A DNA stretch of 64,000 nucleotides from Closterium sp. NIES-65 (taxonomy: Eukaryota; Streptophyta; Zygnematophyceae; Desmidiales; Closteriaceae): contig CANXME010000864.1 of assembly GCA_948144175.1 (NCBI GenBank), positions 434,001-498,000 of the forward strand, written 5' to 3'. Shown in pieces: positions 1 through 13,400 of this stretch; positions within the stretch are counted from its first letter, which is position 1; each line of letters opens with the position of its first letter. A model generated the notes under the pieces. That model had not been told where the DNA came from. It was given only the letters and a program-made list of their open reading frames with translations, and made no database searches. Position numbers and translations under genes: made by a program.

Positions 1-83
1 GACACAGGGAGCGTCCTGCGTCTAGCGTCTAGACGCTATAACCTCAGTGATACTTATATTTTTGGCATTCTTTTTCCACTCAG

Positions 84-155
84 AGATGTTTCAAGCAACC
101 AACTGTCTGGCAGCATTCCTGCTACCATCAGCACACTCACCCAAGTTTCTCGCCT
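84..155 (+). CDS. LRR exon, type C (first in window)
   Basis: 72-bp exon between CAG and GTCAGT. Starting with one base and ending with two (phase 2), it reads [19 protein letters not shown], a canonical plant LRR of 24 residues. Upstream bases 1-35 do not match the corresponding flank of the other copies, so the array's homology begins near base 36. Confidence 0.6.
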
Positions 156-1289
156 GTCAGTTGCCCTCTTGTCTAGTGCTGTCAATTTCCTCTCACAGGA
201 GAGCTTTTCTCATGATGAGCGCGAGCTAAGAACACAAGGGGTTGACTTTGATACATACGTGTGTCCATGCAATGAAGTCATTCGTGGAGTGCCCCCTTTT
301 TCCATTGTTTTGAATGGATGGGTTGCTGTACTTCAAATGTGGTGCTCAGTTGAATTCTCCTTACTTTGGTTAGCCCCACGATCTCTCTGTTCTTCTTACT
401 GCCCTAGTTTCATGAAACATTTTCCTTCAAAAAGCCCACCAGCAGCATCCCACTTTGCATACTGGTGCATCATCATCCTAGAGTGCTGGTCTGGTTCTTC
501 CTTCTTGCATTCGTACGCAATGGCAGGTCCCTCGGGAGTAATCAGCTCACGGGTTCAATTCCTGTGGAGATTGGCTCTCTACTATCTCTGGCATCCCTGT
601 AAGGCTCCTTTCTGCCACACGAGCACAAGACTGGGCTAAGCTGGCTCGTTTTTGGGCCATGGAAAGCCGGTGGGCTGACAAGCCAAGCCGGAGTCTCCAC
701 TCGACGGGCCGGGCTGACTCGGCCCGTGGCTCGTCCGTCGTAGCAAGCCTTTGATAATGTGTGATCCCTCCCCCCCAACCTACTATCTCGTCTCTCTCGA
801 ATTGGTCACCTTTTTGACCTCTACATTTCCTTCTCGTCACTGGCCCCATTCCCTTCCCTATCGTGTCCTGCAAACACGCCAATGAACTCATATTTTCTTT
901 CCGTGCGTCCACCCGTGACCCGCCACATCATCACCACAGCTCTCTCAACTCCAACTTGCTCTCAGGATCTTTGCCCTCCGCAATCACAAAGCTCACTGCT
1001 CTTACTTTCCTGTAAATAATCCATTGTATTGTTTTTCTTTGTCAGAAACCTTCGCAGAGTGTGCAACAAAAGCTATTGTAGTAGCACAAGTTAGGTACGA
1101 TCAAGGGCTGAGCCAGGGCAGGGCCGGCACAAATCAAGGTGGGCAGCTTTCCAAAGACAGTGATTCTCTGTGTTTGAACCACGCAAGGATCAAAATTAGG
1201 GCTACCGTATTATACGGTCCGTATAATACGGTCGTTTTTTACGGCAAGAAATTCAAAAATACGCCGTATTTTTGATAGACTGTTTTTCT

Positions 1290-1323
<34 letters not shown>

Positions 1324-4300
1324 CCCGTAGCAATGCTCTGAAAGGTACACACTACATTAGCATAGCATAACAACAGAACAGATGGTTTCAACACTACTCG
1401 ACCATTCCCACTACTACCGTACCGTCCATTACTCTTTACTTTACACCTCCTACCCTATCGTATCCTTCTCTATCTCTCTCTGCTCCTCCAACTTGTAACC
1501 TTCTCTCTTCTCTACTCATCCTCCTCCTCCTCTTCATCCTCATCCGCCTCCTCCTCTTCCTCCCCACTAGACCCGTCACTAATGTCCCAAGGATCCGCGC
1601 CATTTCGAGCCTTGGTGGGCACGTCCTCCTCCTCCCCTCCACTGCTATCCGCCGCCTCCTCCTCCTCACCCTCTTCCTCTCGCACGGATGTTGCCTTCCT
1701 CTTTCTCTTGGTAGGCTTCTTGGCCTTCTCGTTTCTCTTCCTTTTAGCGGTCTTTGGCCCCTTCTTCTTCCGCTTCCCAATGTTCCCGAATAGGTCCCAA
1801 TCAATGGTGCATAGCTGCTCATTCCCCTCTCCCTCCTCCTCGTCGTCCCCCACTTCCTCTTCCTCTGCTGCTGCCGGTTCCACGGCACTCCCTTGCTGGA
1901 GGGTGCCGTTGGCCAGATTGGCATAAAGCTTCTCCCTCTGGCGTGATTTCCTATCGAAAGCATCCCTGGCCCTCCTGGCGAACGCCACCTCAGTCACGTC
2001 CATCATCTTGTTGGCACTGAGGCGGTTACGGTCCCGCCTCTGCACCCGTGCAATGGCGGACCAGTAGCGTTCGACCTCAGAAGACGTGACTGGCTGTGAC
2101 AGCACCGTCACAGCCATCCCCATGAGCGCTCGCAATTCCCCCCCATACATCAGCCACCACTCTGCCTCCGTCAAGCGCCCACTCGCCACCAACACCGTTG
2201 CTGCCCAACGGGCATCATCGGACCCTATAAGCCCCTCTCCTTTATGAAACTGCGTCAACTGCACCAACAGCAGCGTGCGTTGTGCGACGTCTTCCCCACG
2301 GGCCTGGATCACCGCTTCCGCCCCAAGCCTTACCTCGGGATCGTTCTTCACCTCTTTGCCGTACTGATTGCGCGGGTTCAGAAGCCACCCCATAGCATGG
2401 AGTGGATTGTGGAGCTGGGAGTCCCACCTCCTTGCTATGATAGCCTTGATGGCGGCCAGAAAGGCCGGCTTGTCTTTGGCCGGCAAGAGAGCGGTGCGTT
2501 TCATCATCATTTTGGCTGCCCAGTGGGGAGAACCGGAGAGCACGAGGTGAGCACAATTGGCGGGAAGGGTATACAATAGCCAGAACGTGCGGCAATTCAC
2601 AGCTTACCTGCCGCCTCTGCCGCATTGTTTGTCTTCACCGTGGCATCTAGCATGAGGCCATAGATCTGGCCCATGACTAGAGCACGGGTGTCAACCACCC
2701 GCAGCACTTCATACACGGGTGTCATGAGGCGGAGGACCGCTGTCGCGCACTCCCAAAAGACCTCATCCAAGAGGAGGTGGCGGACAGCTCGCCCCTCCTC
2801 AGACTGCGCCACCGCCACCAACTCCCACTCCTCACTGATGATCATCTCCTTGAGCGCTTTCTTTACTTCCAGGAAGCGGGCAAGCATGATAACTTGCGTG
2901 CCGAAGCGTGTTGCACCGGGCCGCACCAAGGACAAAGTGCTAAACAACTCGTGGAAGAGCGTGACGGCAGACGCGCTTCCCTTGACGATCATAACCACCC
3001 TATGCACCTGGTTGAGCACTCGCCGCACAGCACGGACCCTCCCGATGTTGTGGAGCATCAGGTCCAGGACGTGCGCCGCACAGTTGTTGAAAAACACTGC
3101 AGGAAAACCGTCCTGGAGGATGTCGGCCGCCCTACGGTTGTTGGACGCATTGTCCATGACCACCTGCACCACCTTCTTGCCTCCAACCTCGGCGATTGAG
3201 GTCCGGATGAGGCCGGCCAAGTACTCCCCCGTCTTCTTCGCGGTCTTGGAGTCCACGGTCTTCACGATGACAGGCCCCGTGTCATTGTGGGCTATGACAC
3301 ACACGAGCCCACGGCTCTTCATGCAGGTCCAGCCGTCCACGGAGATGGTGCAGCCGCTAGTGTTCCAACTCTCCTTCAGGGGCCTTACAAGGTCCTCGGT
3401 ATCCGCTACCAGTTTTTGAAGGAAAACACCAGAAACCCTTAAGGGGGATGGGAGGGTGTATTGTTTCCCGAAGGCAACAGCCGCATCCACGAAGTTCTGC
3501 ACGGCTGGCGACTTGGACGTGTGGAACGCCCAATAGTTATCAGCCACTGCAGCGGCCCATAGGTAGTCCAGTCGAGCGCGTGCAGAGTGATCCACCATGT
3601 CGCAGATGTCCCGCTGTCGAGTGCGGCGAGAGGGCTGGATGTCTAGGGTTGAAGTGGAGCCAAGGATTGACGGAGTGGTGCTTCCAGAAAGCTCATTAGC
3701 AGCTGCTTCCTCGCGAAGTTTGATGGCCACTTTGTGGGTGCACGGCCACACCGGAGACTCCACTGGGTACCAGGAGGGAACGACTCAGTGAAGCCAGGTG
3801 GGCGGCGCAGCCAGATCTCCTCGTGCAGGCTGCCCTGCAAGAAAGCTGTGCTGAAGTCGAGAGAGTGCAGCTCGTAGTCACGGTGAGCAGCAACGTGCAG
3901 CAGAACCCGAAGAGTAGTCATCTTCGGGGTGGGGGAGAAGGTCTGAAAGTAGTCAACCCCCTGCCGCTGACTGAAGCCACGAGCCACGTAACGCGCCTTG
4001 AAGACAGGCGGTGAACCCGGCGGCCGCTTCACCCTGAAAATCCACATGCCACTGATGATGTTCGCCCTAGGAGGGGGAACAGCGTCGACGTAGGTGCCTG
4101 TGGACTTCCAGGAAGCCATCTCTGCATCCATAGCTGCCTGCCACTGAGAGGAGTAGGGACCCTCTATCGCCTCCGCGTAAGAGCGCGGAGTCGGGATGTC
4201 TGGTGCATCCGGGTCTCCCTCAGGGGCTAGCAGTACAGACGCGAGATGAGGTGAAGCGGCTGCCAGACACTGGAACTCCTCCTGCCTGTCCTCAAGGACG

Positions 4301-7300
4301 TCCGTGCCGAGGGCACACTCACCCCCGACGGACGGAGGACAGGCAGACTCAGACTCAGCGACAAGACTGGCAGCGTAGTCTAGACGACAGCGTGCAGCAA
4401 AGTCGACAAGCTCAGTGACAAGGGCAGAAGCAGCGGACGACTCGAAGGAAGGGTCAGTGACAGCAGTAGCAAGAAGACGCGTGACAGTAGGACTGGCAGC
4501 ACGAAGAGAGTCCGACTCCGGGCCGGCAAGAGCAGGAAGAGAGGAAGCAGGAGGAGAAGGCAAAGGGGCACGCAGAGGAGCAGTGGACGGACGCAGTGAC
4601 ATCCGGTGCGTGCCAGGGACAGGAGGAGGACGCTGACGCGACCCGCGACCACTAGCGCGCTCAATACGAACAGGCGACGCAGGACGAGACGCAGGCTCAC
4701 GACGCTCAGTAAGACCTCCAGTCGGACCAGCGTAGGGAGAAGGAGCAGGCAAAGGGGAGGCAGGCTGTAGCTGTGGCTGTGACCAGACAGGCTGCGAACC
4801 CTCTAAGGGAGGAGGAGGTGTAAGACCAAGAACCTGCTGCAGGAGCGGAACGAAGTACGGTCGGGGCCGCGCGGCGACGCCAGAAACAGCAGGAACAGCA
4901 CCAGTACCCCCAGCAGGAGCACCCACTACAGTAGCACCTCCAGCAGCACCAGAACCTCCAGCAGCAGCACCAGGAGCACTGTCAGTCGGACCGCCACCGG
5001 CAGGCACAGCACCAACACCCTCAGCAGCACCAGCTCCAGGAGAATCCTCAGACCCAGCAGCTCCAGCACCCACAGTACGAGCACCACCGGGACGCGCGGC
5101 AGCAGTACCCTCTGCAGCCGAAGAACCACCAGCACCAGCAGCACGCCTCCAGCGCCTGGCAAACCACTCACGCAGCTCCTGTGGGGAGAGTGGCTCCCGG
5201 CGAGACGAAGCACCCCCAGGCACAGCACCCCCAGGCTCAGCACCCCCAGGCTCAGCACCCTCAGGCTCAGCACCCCCAGGCGCAGCACCCCCAGGCTCAG
5301 CACCCCCAGGCTCGGCACCTCCAGGCTCAGCACCCCCAGGCTCAGCACCCCCAGTCTCCGCACCCCCAGGCTCCGCACCCCCCGGCACAGAACCCCCAGG
5401 CACAGCACCCCCAGGCTCCGCACCCCCAGGCTCCGCACCCCCAGGCTCAGCTCCCGCAGCAGCACCAGAGTCACCAGTGACCTCGACAGGCTCGACCGCG
5501 TCTACCTGGGACACACATGAAGGGGCAGGACCCTGAGGGGGGAGGGGGTCTACCGGGGGGGGACCTGGTACCAAGAAGAGCGGGGGTGGGGGGAGGGACG
5601 GAGTGCGGTAGGGGAAGAGGCGGTAGTAGGGTACCGACTCGTCGAACGTGACGTCCTGGGAGGACAGAACAGGTCGAGAGGTGGGGTGGTAGAACTGCCA
5701 CCCAGGGGCGTCGGGGGGGAACCCCAGGAAGACGTAGGGAGCAGCGCGAGGGGACAGCTTGTCCGCAGACAAGTCGCGGACAAACGCCCGAGATCCCCAG
5801 ACCCGGAACGCCGACGCATCACCAACCTTCCCCGTCCACAGCAGGGCTGGGGAGGTCTCCGGCCTGGAGACTCTGGGGTGGAGGTTGATCTGATGCGCGG
5901 CGTACCTGACCGCAAACGGCCACAGAAAATGGGGGGCAGCCGCATGCATCATGGACGTACGGGCGACGTCCATGACCATGCCAATGCGGCGCTCAGCAAT
6001 CCCATTTTGCTGCGGGGAGTCCGGAAGCGTGAAGGACTAGCGGATGCCTCGCGCACGACAGTAGGCACGCAGAAGGCCAGAGGAGAACTCTCCGCCTCTG
6101 TCCGAGTGCAGACGCAACACAGGAAAGTCGGAGCCAAAGCTCTGCCTGAGCTGAAGACGAGCTGCGCGGATCCAGTCGATTAGCACCTCAGTGACCTCAC
6201 CCTTGCTGCGCAAGGGGAAGACCGTGGTGTAACGCGAGTAGTCATCAACAACGAGCAGGAAGTAGCGCTCCCGACCCTGTCCACGGACGCGGGCTGGGCC
6301 CCACACGTCCATGTGAAGCGTCTGCAACGGGGCCTCTGTCGGAGGAAACTGGGAGGAGTGAGGGGCAGCACGCTGGCGCCCCTCGACACAGTGGACACAG
6401 GCAGGGCCAGGGCCCTGAGGAAGGGGAGGTAGAGACCGGGGGAGACCAGACACAAGAAGACGGGAGGCCATGCCTCTGAGCCGAAGCAGAGAGGGGTGGC
6501 CAAGGCGGCGGTGCCAGAGGAGGGTCTCGTGAGACAGACGACGACACGAACAGGGGGCAGACTCAGGACCAGACCTGGACGCTGCGGCAAACACCTGACC
6601 AGACGAAGGGACCCTACCAGACTCAGCACCTGGAGGAAAAGCAGTGGTCAGTGTGTACAGGCTCGACCCTGGCCGACGTGTAAATGTAGCCAGGTGGCCT
6701 CCCGTGCTAGCCTCCGTGCAATGGGTCACTCGCTGACGAGCAGGAGTGAACTGGTGGACACCCGCATCCCGTAGGTCAGCACCACTCACCAGGTTCGTCG
6801 AGAACGAGGGGAGGTAGAGACCAGACAGGGTGCCAGAGGGGGCCGCAGGACACGGAAGGACCGTGGAGAAGCGAGACAGGACAGGCCCCCCAGAGGGGTC
6901 AGCCAGGGACACCGCAACCGGCCGACTCAGCGGCGTGAGAGTGGTGCGGTCCCTAAAGAAGGAGCGAGACGCTCCAGAGTCAAGGGTGAAGGTGTGAGAG
7001 GCCGAAGCCGACACAGTACCTGAGAGGGCAAACTCACCAGTACTTGAGAGCACAGACGCACTGGCACCTAGAGCAGCAGCCTCACTAGCACCTGACGCAG
7101 CAGTACCAATGCCCGGGTCGGGCGGGAAACACCGGTAACAGTCATCCTCATCACTACCAGTCACAACATACATAGCAGAAAGAATAGCATCAAAGTCAAG
7201 ATCATAAATGGCTACACCAGCCCTAGACAGCTCCCCCCAGCGGGGGATCTCAGCGGCCTCCGGAAACTGCTGACGCCAGGCGTCGGTCAGGCGGCCAAAG

Positions 7301-7447
7301 CAGCGGCGGGCTGCGTGGGTGCCTCCACACCTCTCCCCCGCACGGTCACCGGTGCGAAGAACGTAGGGGCAGGGACCAAACGCACCACCACGCTGACGCT
7401 GCAAGTACCACTCACGGAGCTCCTGAGGGGCGGGGACGGTGCGAGAG

Positions 7448-7479
<32 letters not shown>

Positions 7480-10400
7480 CTGGCCACCCCCAGAGCTGCT
7501 CCGCTGGGACGAGCCACTCCGACCCCCGCCGCCACCGCCACTCCCGCCTCCAACGCCACCCCCGTCTCCACCGCCACCGCCCCCACCGGTACCCTCGCCC
7601 CCGCCTCCTCCGCCACCGCCTCCGCCGCCACCTCCGCCTCCACCGCCTCCACCATTACCTCCACTCCCGCCACCACCTCCACCGCCACCCCCACTCCCTC
7701 CGCCACCCCCACCTCCTCCGCCTCCACTGCCCCCTCTAGCTCCACCCGCTCCCTTGCCCCCCTTGCCCTTGCCAGAGCGGCGTCTACCGCTGGGGGCAGA
7801 CGCCGCACCGACCGACTCAAAACCAGCGAGGTCGGCCGCGGCAGCAGAGGCGACAGAGGGCAGCAGGGGGGAAGGAGAACACCCCTCAAAGATGGGGGTG
7901 CGAGGGTCACCCCGAGAGGCCCCTACAGCGACGATGCTCTTCTCAGCCGCTAGCAGAGACTCCTCAAGGAGGTCGACAGTGAGGGTGGTGGGACAGACAG
8001 AGAGAAACTGGTCCCTAACGACACGAAGGGACTCAGGGAGACGGGTGACGAGAAAGTAGAGAGTGATGTACATGGGAGGAGGGTTTGCGGCGCGGAACTC
8101 AGCAGGAAGGGCAGCGCGGTAGCGAGCGTCACTAGCGCGGAGGTGGGTAACGAGGTCAGCGACAGTGGGAAAGGCAGCGAGGTCAGGGAAGAGAAACGGT
8201 AGCATGAGGCGGCTCAGCGTAGCGGAGGAAGGGGAGGAGTAGCGTGCAACTACAGCGTCGTACAAGGCCTGAGCGGTCTTGCACTGACTAAAGTGGGCAC
8301 GCTCGGAGGAAGGGAGGTGGCGACGCACAGCAAGACGTGCAGCAGCATCGCGTGTGGCCCACTTGGAGCGAACAGCAGGGTCAGCATCAGCAGGAGGGGC
8401 AGGGACAGCTCCAGAGACAAAGTCAAAGAGAGAAACCTCATCGATCGCATCGCACAGTAAGTACAGCTGCAGGTCCTCAATCCAGACTGGGAAGTCAATG
8501 GCGCGACCCTCAGCGTCAAAAGACAGGACACTGGGGGTGGCTATTGCAGCAGCTGATTGTCTCACCGGGCACGAAGAGTCGGGTAGCACAGCGGCTCAGC
8601 ATCTCGGCAGAACAGCAGCTGCGCACGCCTCGGAGCAGCAGCAGCCACGCAGGAGCAGGAGCTCGGCTCCTCAGGTTGCCCGGGCGGCTCGGGTTGCTGG
8701 GGCGGCGCGGGCGGCTCGGGCGGCTCGGGCGGCTCGGGCGGCTCGGGTTGCTGGGGCGGCGCGGGCGGCTCGGGCGGCTCGGGCGGCTCGGCTGTACGGG
8801 CGGCTCGTGCGGCGCGGGCGTCGCGACGGGCGGCTCGCTGGCAGCTCGCGGGCGGCTGCACAGGCGGCTCAGGGACGGCGGCGCGGGCGGCTCAGGGACG
8901 GCGGGTGCACGGGAGGCTCGGCGGGCAGCGTACAAGCAGCTCACGGGCGGCTGCGACGGGCGGCGCTCAGGCGTCAGGGCGGGCGGCCGTAAGGGCGAAA
9001 GGGCGGGCGGCGCTCGGGCGCTAGGGCGAGCGGCGCACGGGTGCTAGGGCGGGCGGCCGGCCGTCAGGGCGCTAGGGCGGGCGGCCGTCAGGGCACTAGG
9101 GCGGGCTGCGCTCGGGCGCTAGGGCGGGCGGCCGTCAGGGCGCTAGGGCGAGCGGCGCACGGGCGCTAGGGCGGGCGGCCGTCAGGGCGCTAGGGCGGGC
9201 GGCGCTCGGGCGCTAGGGCGGGCGGCGCTCGGGCGCTAGGGCGGGCGGCGCTCGGGCGCTAGGGCGGGCGGCCGTCAGGGCGCTAGGGCGGGCGGCCGTC
9301 TGGGCGCTAGGGCGGGCGGCGCTCGGGCGCTAGGGCGGGCGGCCGTCAGGGCGCTAGGGCGGGCGGCCGTCAGGGCGCTAGGGCGGGCGACGTTCGGGCG
9401 CTAGAGCAGGCGGCCGTCAGGGCACTAGGGCGGGCGGCCGTCAGGGCGCAAGGGCGGCGGCGCTCGGGCGCTAGGGCGGGCGGCAGTCAGAGGAGGGAGC
9501 GGCGGGAGCGCGACGGTAGGGGCGACACGCAGGGTCGCTAAAAAAAAAAGAACGCGCGCCTCGGGGCGCGCTTCGGTGGGCCCTAGGAACAGTCCCTAGG
9601 AGGGGACCTGCTCCGATTCCATGAGAAGAATTGAACGAGAATGGAATGACTATGAACGAAGTGAGTACAAATAGGAAACCCTGATTGGGTTGTACCCCTT
9701 ATGGGATACCCCACTATAGCCTACGGAAACAAGTAAGCTATATGTTCTGACAACACGAAACTTGCCTTCGCAGGTGTCCACCCCCCACCACACCACACCA
9801 CCAACAGCTCTCTCAACTCCAACTTGCTGTCAGGATCTGTGCCCTCCTCGATCACAAAACTCACTGCTCTTACATTTTTGTAATTGGGTGCCAGGTTCCC
9901 AGAGGTCCTAATAAAGATCCGTTGTATTGTTTTTCTCTTTTTTTCTTTTGAATATTTTTTGCAGCTTGTGCCACAAAGATTTTTGTAGTACTACTAGTTA
10001 GGCAGCACGAGCAAGGCCCGAGACAGGGCAGGGCCGGCACAAAACATGCTGGGAAATCTTTCTACAGACAGTGATCCTCTGTGTTTGTAGCACATCTTTA
10101 TTCCAATTCGGTACTAAAACATTCGTTGAGAACAAAACGCACTGGAAAATGTGACTACAGCGATAGTGATTCAGGCCTAACTCGGGCAACCCTGTGACGA
10201 ACCACCAATGACTGACTGGAACGCAATTCTAAAATCATGCTGGCGAGGTTTGAACTGGGCCAACCTGTTTGATTCTTCCTCATTTATAGTCTCATGCTAA
10301 TACCACCGTCCTACCTTTCTTCTCACCAATTTGTCCATCTCCCTTGCACGCCTCCCACGTGTCCCTCATAGGGATGAGCAAAGGGCGAACACGAACATGT

Positions 10401-13400
10401 TCGTCTTCGCCCCTTGTCGAACACCCTCTTTTGCCGAACCGAACACTGTTCCGTTCAGCGAACAGTTTAGGAAAAAACAGGTGTTCGCTGTTCGCCTGTG
10501 GAGGCGTGTTCGGGCGAACCCCTAACACTGTTCGTGTTCGTCGCGGGCAAATTTCAGCAGCGGCCCAAACACGAACGTGTTCGGGCGAACATCGAACAGT
10601 GTTCGGCGAACGATTTGAGCTAAAAAACAAAACCTGTTCGGATCGCCTCGAACGTGTTCGAGGCGAGCCGAACAGGTGTTCCCCACCTTGCTCATCCCTA
10701 GTCCCTCATCTCTCTGTCTCGGACAGCTCCCTTGCTAACAACCAGCTCACCAGCTCCATCCCTGCTGGCATTGGCTTGCTGACAAAGCTGGTAACCATGT
10801 AAGGATCCATTGTAGGTGCTTCGGTCACATTCCTAGGCATGAGCAATAACCGAACCAAAACTACTTGCGCACCAGATGGGGGTGGAGAGTTTCAGAACTG
10901 CACTCTTCAAGCCTTCAAGTCTTAAGGCACACGGGTTTTGCTCATGCCTTGATTGAACACCCTGATTGGGACAGGAGAGCTTGCCTGTCCCAAGTTTCTC
11001 GCCTGTCAGTTGCCCTCTTGTCTCGTGCTGTCAATTTCCTCTCACAGGAGAGCTTACTCATGATGAGCGCGAGCTAAGAACACAAGGGGGTGACTTTGAT
11101 ACATACGTGTGTCCATGCAATGAAGTCATTCGTGGAGTGCACCCTTTTTCCATTGTTTTGAATGGATGGGTTGCTGTACTTCAAATGTGGTGCTCAGTTG
11201 AATTCTCCTTACTTTGGTTAGCCCCACGATCTCTCTGTTCATCTTACTGCCCTAGTTTCATGAAACATTTTCCTTCAAAAAGCCCACCAGCAGCATCCCA
11301 CTTCGCATACTGGTGCATCATCATCCTAGAGTGCTGGTCTGGTTCTTCCTTCTTGCATTCGTACGCAATGGCAGGTGCCTCGAGAGTAATCAGCTCACGG
11401 GTTCAATTCCTGTGGAGATTGGCTCTCTACTATCTCTGGCATCCCTGTAAGGCTCCTTTCTACCACACGAGCATAAGACTGGGCTAAGCTGGCTCGTTTT
11501 TGGGCCATGGAAAGCCAGTGGGCTGACAAGCCAAGCCGGAGTCTCCACTCGACGGGCCGGGCTGACTCGGCCCGTGGCTCGTCCGTCGTAGCAAGCCTTT
11601 GATAATGTGTGATCCCTCCCCCCCAACCTACTATCTCGTCTCTCTCGAATTGGTCACCTTTTTGACCTCTACATTTCCTTCTCGTCACTGGCCCCATTCC
11701 CTTCCCTATCGTGTCCTGCAAACACGCCAATGAACTCATATTTTCTTTCCGTGCGTCCACCCACCACATCATCACCACAGCTCTCTCAACTCCAACTTGC
11801 TCTCAGGATCTTTGCCATCTGCAATCATAAAGCTCACTGCTCTTACATTCCTATAAATAATCCATTGTATTGTTTTTCTTTGTCCGAAACCTTTGCAGAG
11901 TGTGCAATAAAGGCTTTTGTAGTAGCACAATTTAGGTACGATCAAGGGCTGAGCCAGGGCAGGGCCGGCACAAATCAAGGTGGGCAGCTTTCCAAAGACA
12001 GTGATTCTTTGTGCTTGAACCACGTCGTTTTATTCCATTTATGTGCTCAAACATTCGTTCACAGAACAGTTAAGCCTTGGAAAGTCCGTTTACAGCATTT
12101 GTGATTCAGGCCAAACTCGGGCAACCCTGTGACAAACCGCCCATGGCTGATTGGAACCCCACCTGGCCATCAGGCTGGTGAGGTTCAAAATGGGCCAACC
12201 CGATTGATCCTTCCTCATGTCCAGTCTCATGCTAATAATCACCGTCCCACCTTCCTTCTCACCAATTTGTCCATCGCCCTTGCACGCCTCCCACGTGTCC
12301 CTCGTCTCCCTGTCTCGGACAGCTCCCTCGCTAACAACCGGCTCACCAGCTCCATCCCCGCTGGCATTGGCTTGCTGACAAAGCTGGTAGCCATGTAAGG
12401 ATCCATTGTAGGTGCTTCGCCCACATTCCTAGGCATGAGCAATAACTAAACCAAAACCACTTGCGCACCAGATGGGGGTGGAGAGTTTCAGAACCGCGCT
12501 CTTCAAGCCTTCAAGTCTTAAGGCACACGACACGGATTTTGCTCATGCCTTGATTGAACACCCTGATTAGGACAGGTCGCTTGCCTCCAACCAGCTCAAC
12601 GGCTCCATTCCGGCAGACATTGGCGCCCTCACCAAGTTGACAATTATGTAAGAAGATACGCTTTTGTTGTTCTTCTCACATCTCCTGTGCTCTCCCAGGA
12701 CTCTTTCCCCCCCTTTTCAGTATAGCACGACCTCTTTGATCTCCCTCAGTTCTCCCCTATATCCCTTCACTTCCCTGTTTCGATTGCTCACTTCCTTTTC
12801 CCTTCATTCAGATCTTCTCTTCTTTCTTGTGATCAAATTCTCACAATATATTTTCTGCAAGTGGATGTCGTAATATCATAATTCCAATATTCGTGTTGCC
12901 TCACATTCTTCTAGCATTTTGCCTCGTCTCGTCTTCTCCAAAGGACGACCATCTTCATATGCTAATCACCCTTTGTATGGTCTTACCCAACCTCATCGCT
13001 GTCCTCCCTCGCTTCAGTCTGGTCTTCTCTTGTATGCTACAACGTCACTGTAACCCCAGTGGTATTTTATAATCTGGCTTCATTTCAGAGCCGTTTCAAG
13101 CAACCAGTTGTCTGGCAGCATTCCTGCTGCCATCAGCACACTCGCCCAACTTCTTTGCCTGTTTGTGACTCTCTACTCTAGTCTAGTGCTGTCAGTTTCC
13201 TCTCACAGGGGAGCTTCTTTTTTATGTTAAGCGTGAGCTAACAACATTAGGGGCGTACATGCATGCATTAAAGTATTTTGCGAAGCACCCATTTAGATCC
13301 CATGATCAGAGTTGTGACTGGATGGGGTGTGGTGAAAAGTGGTGCTCAGATAAAATCTTCCTGGTGTAGTAGCCCCATTCTATTTCCCATCACAATATCA

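Larger units (their letters stand above)
3755..9755 (-). mobile_element. Ty1/copia element, 3' truncated, copy 1
   Basis: Minus-strand element with 5' LTR 9,755-9,622, primer-binding site, GC-rich leader, gag-pol, and a break in reverse transcriptase at about 3,755 where hAT sequence begins. The rest of RT, RNase H and the 3' LTR are gone. CGAAA at 9,756-9,760 is the 5' flank; no partner target duplication can be found because the other end is lost. Confidence 0.75.

Noticed and set aside
169..639. 156-codon open frame after the LRR exon, repeated many times in the array
   Set aside because: It lies in intron sequence after a splice donor, has no domain, and its copies differ by frame-altering changes; conservation is explained by recent duplication.
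1582..2020. Ser/Pro-rich plus-strand frames opposite the hAT gene
   Set aside because: Antisense of the acidic C-terminal tail of the transposase.
7315..8059. Proline-rich and Ser/Thr-rich plus-strand open frames
   Set aside because: They are antisense reflections of the poly-Gly region of copia gag.
8337..9047. Plus-strand Arg/Gly-rich frames across the minisatellite
   Set aside because: Repeat composition only; they run antisense to gag and the leader.
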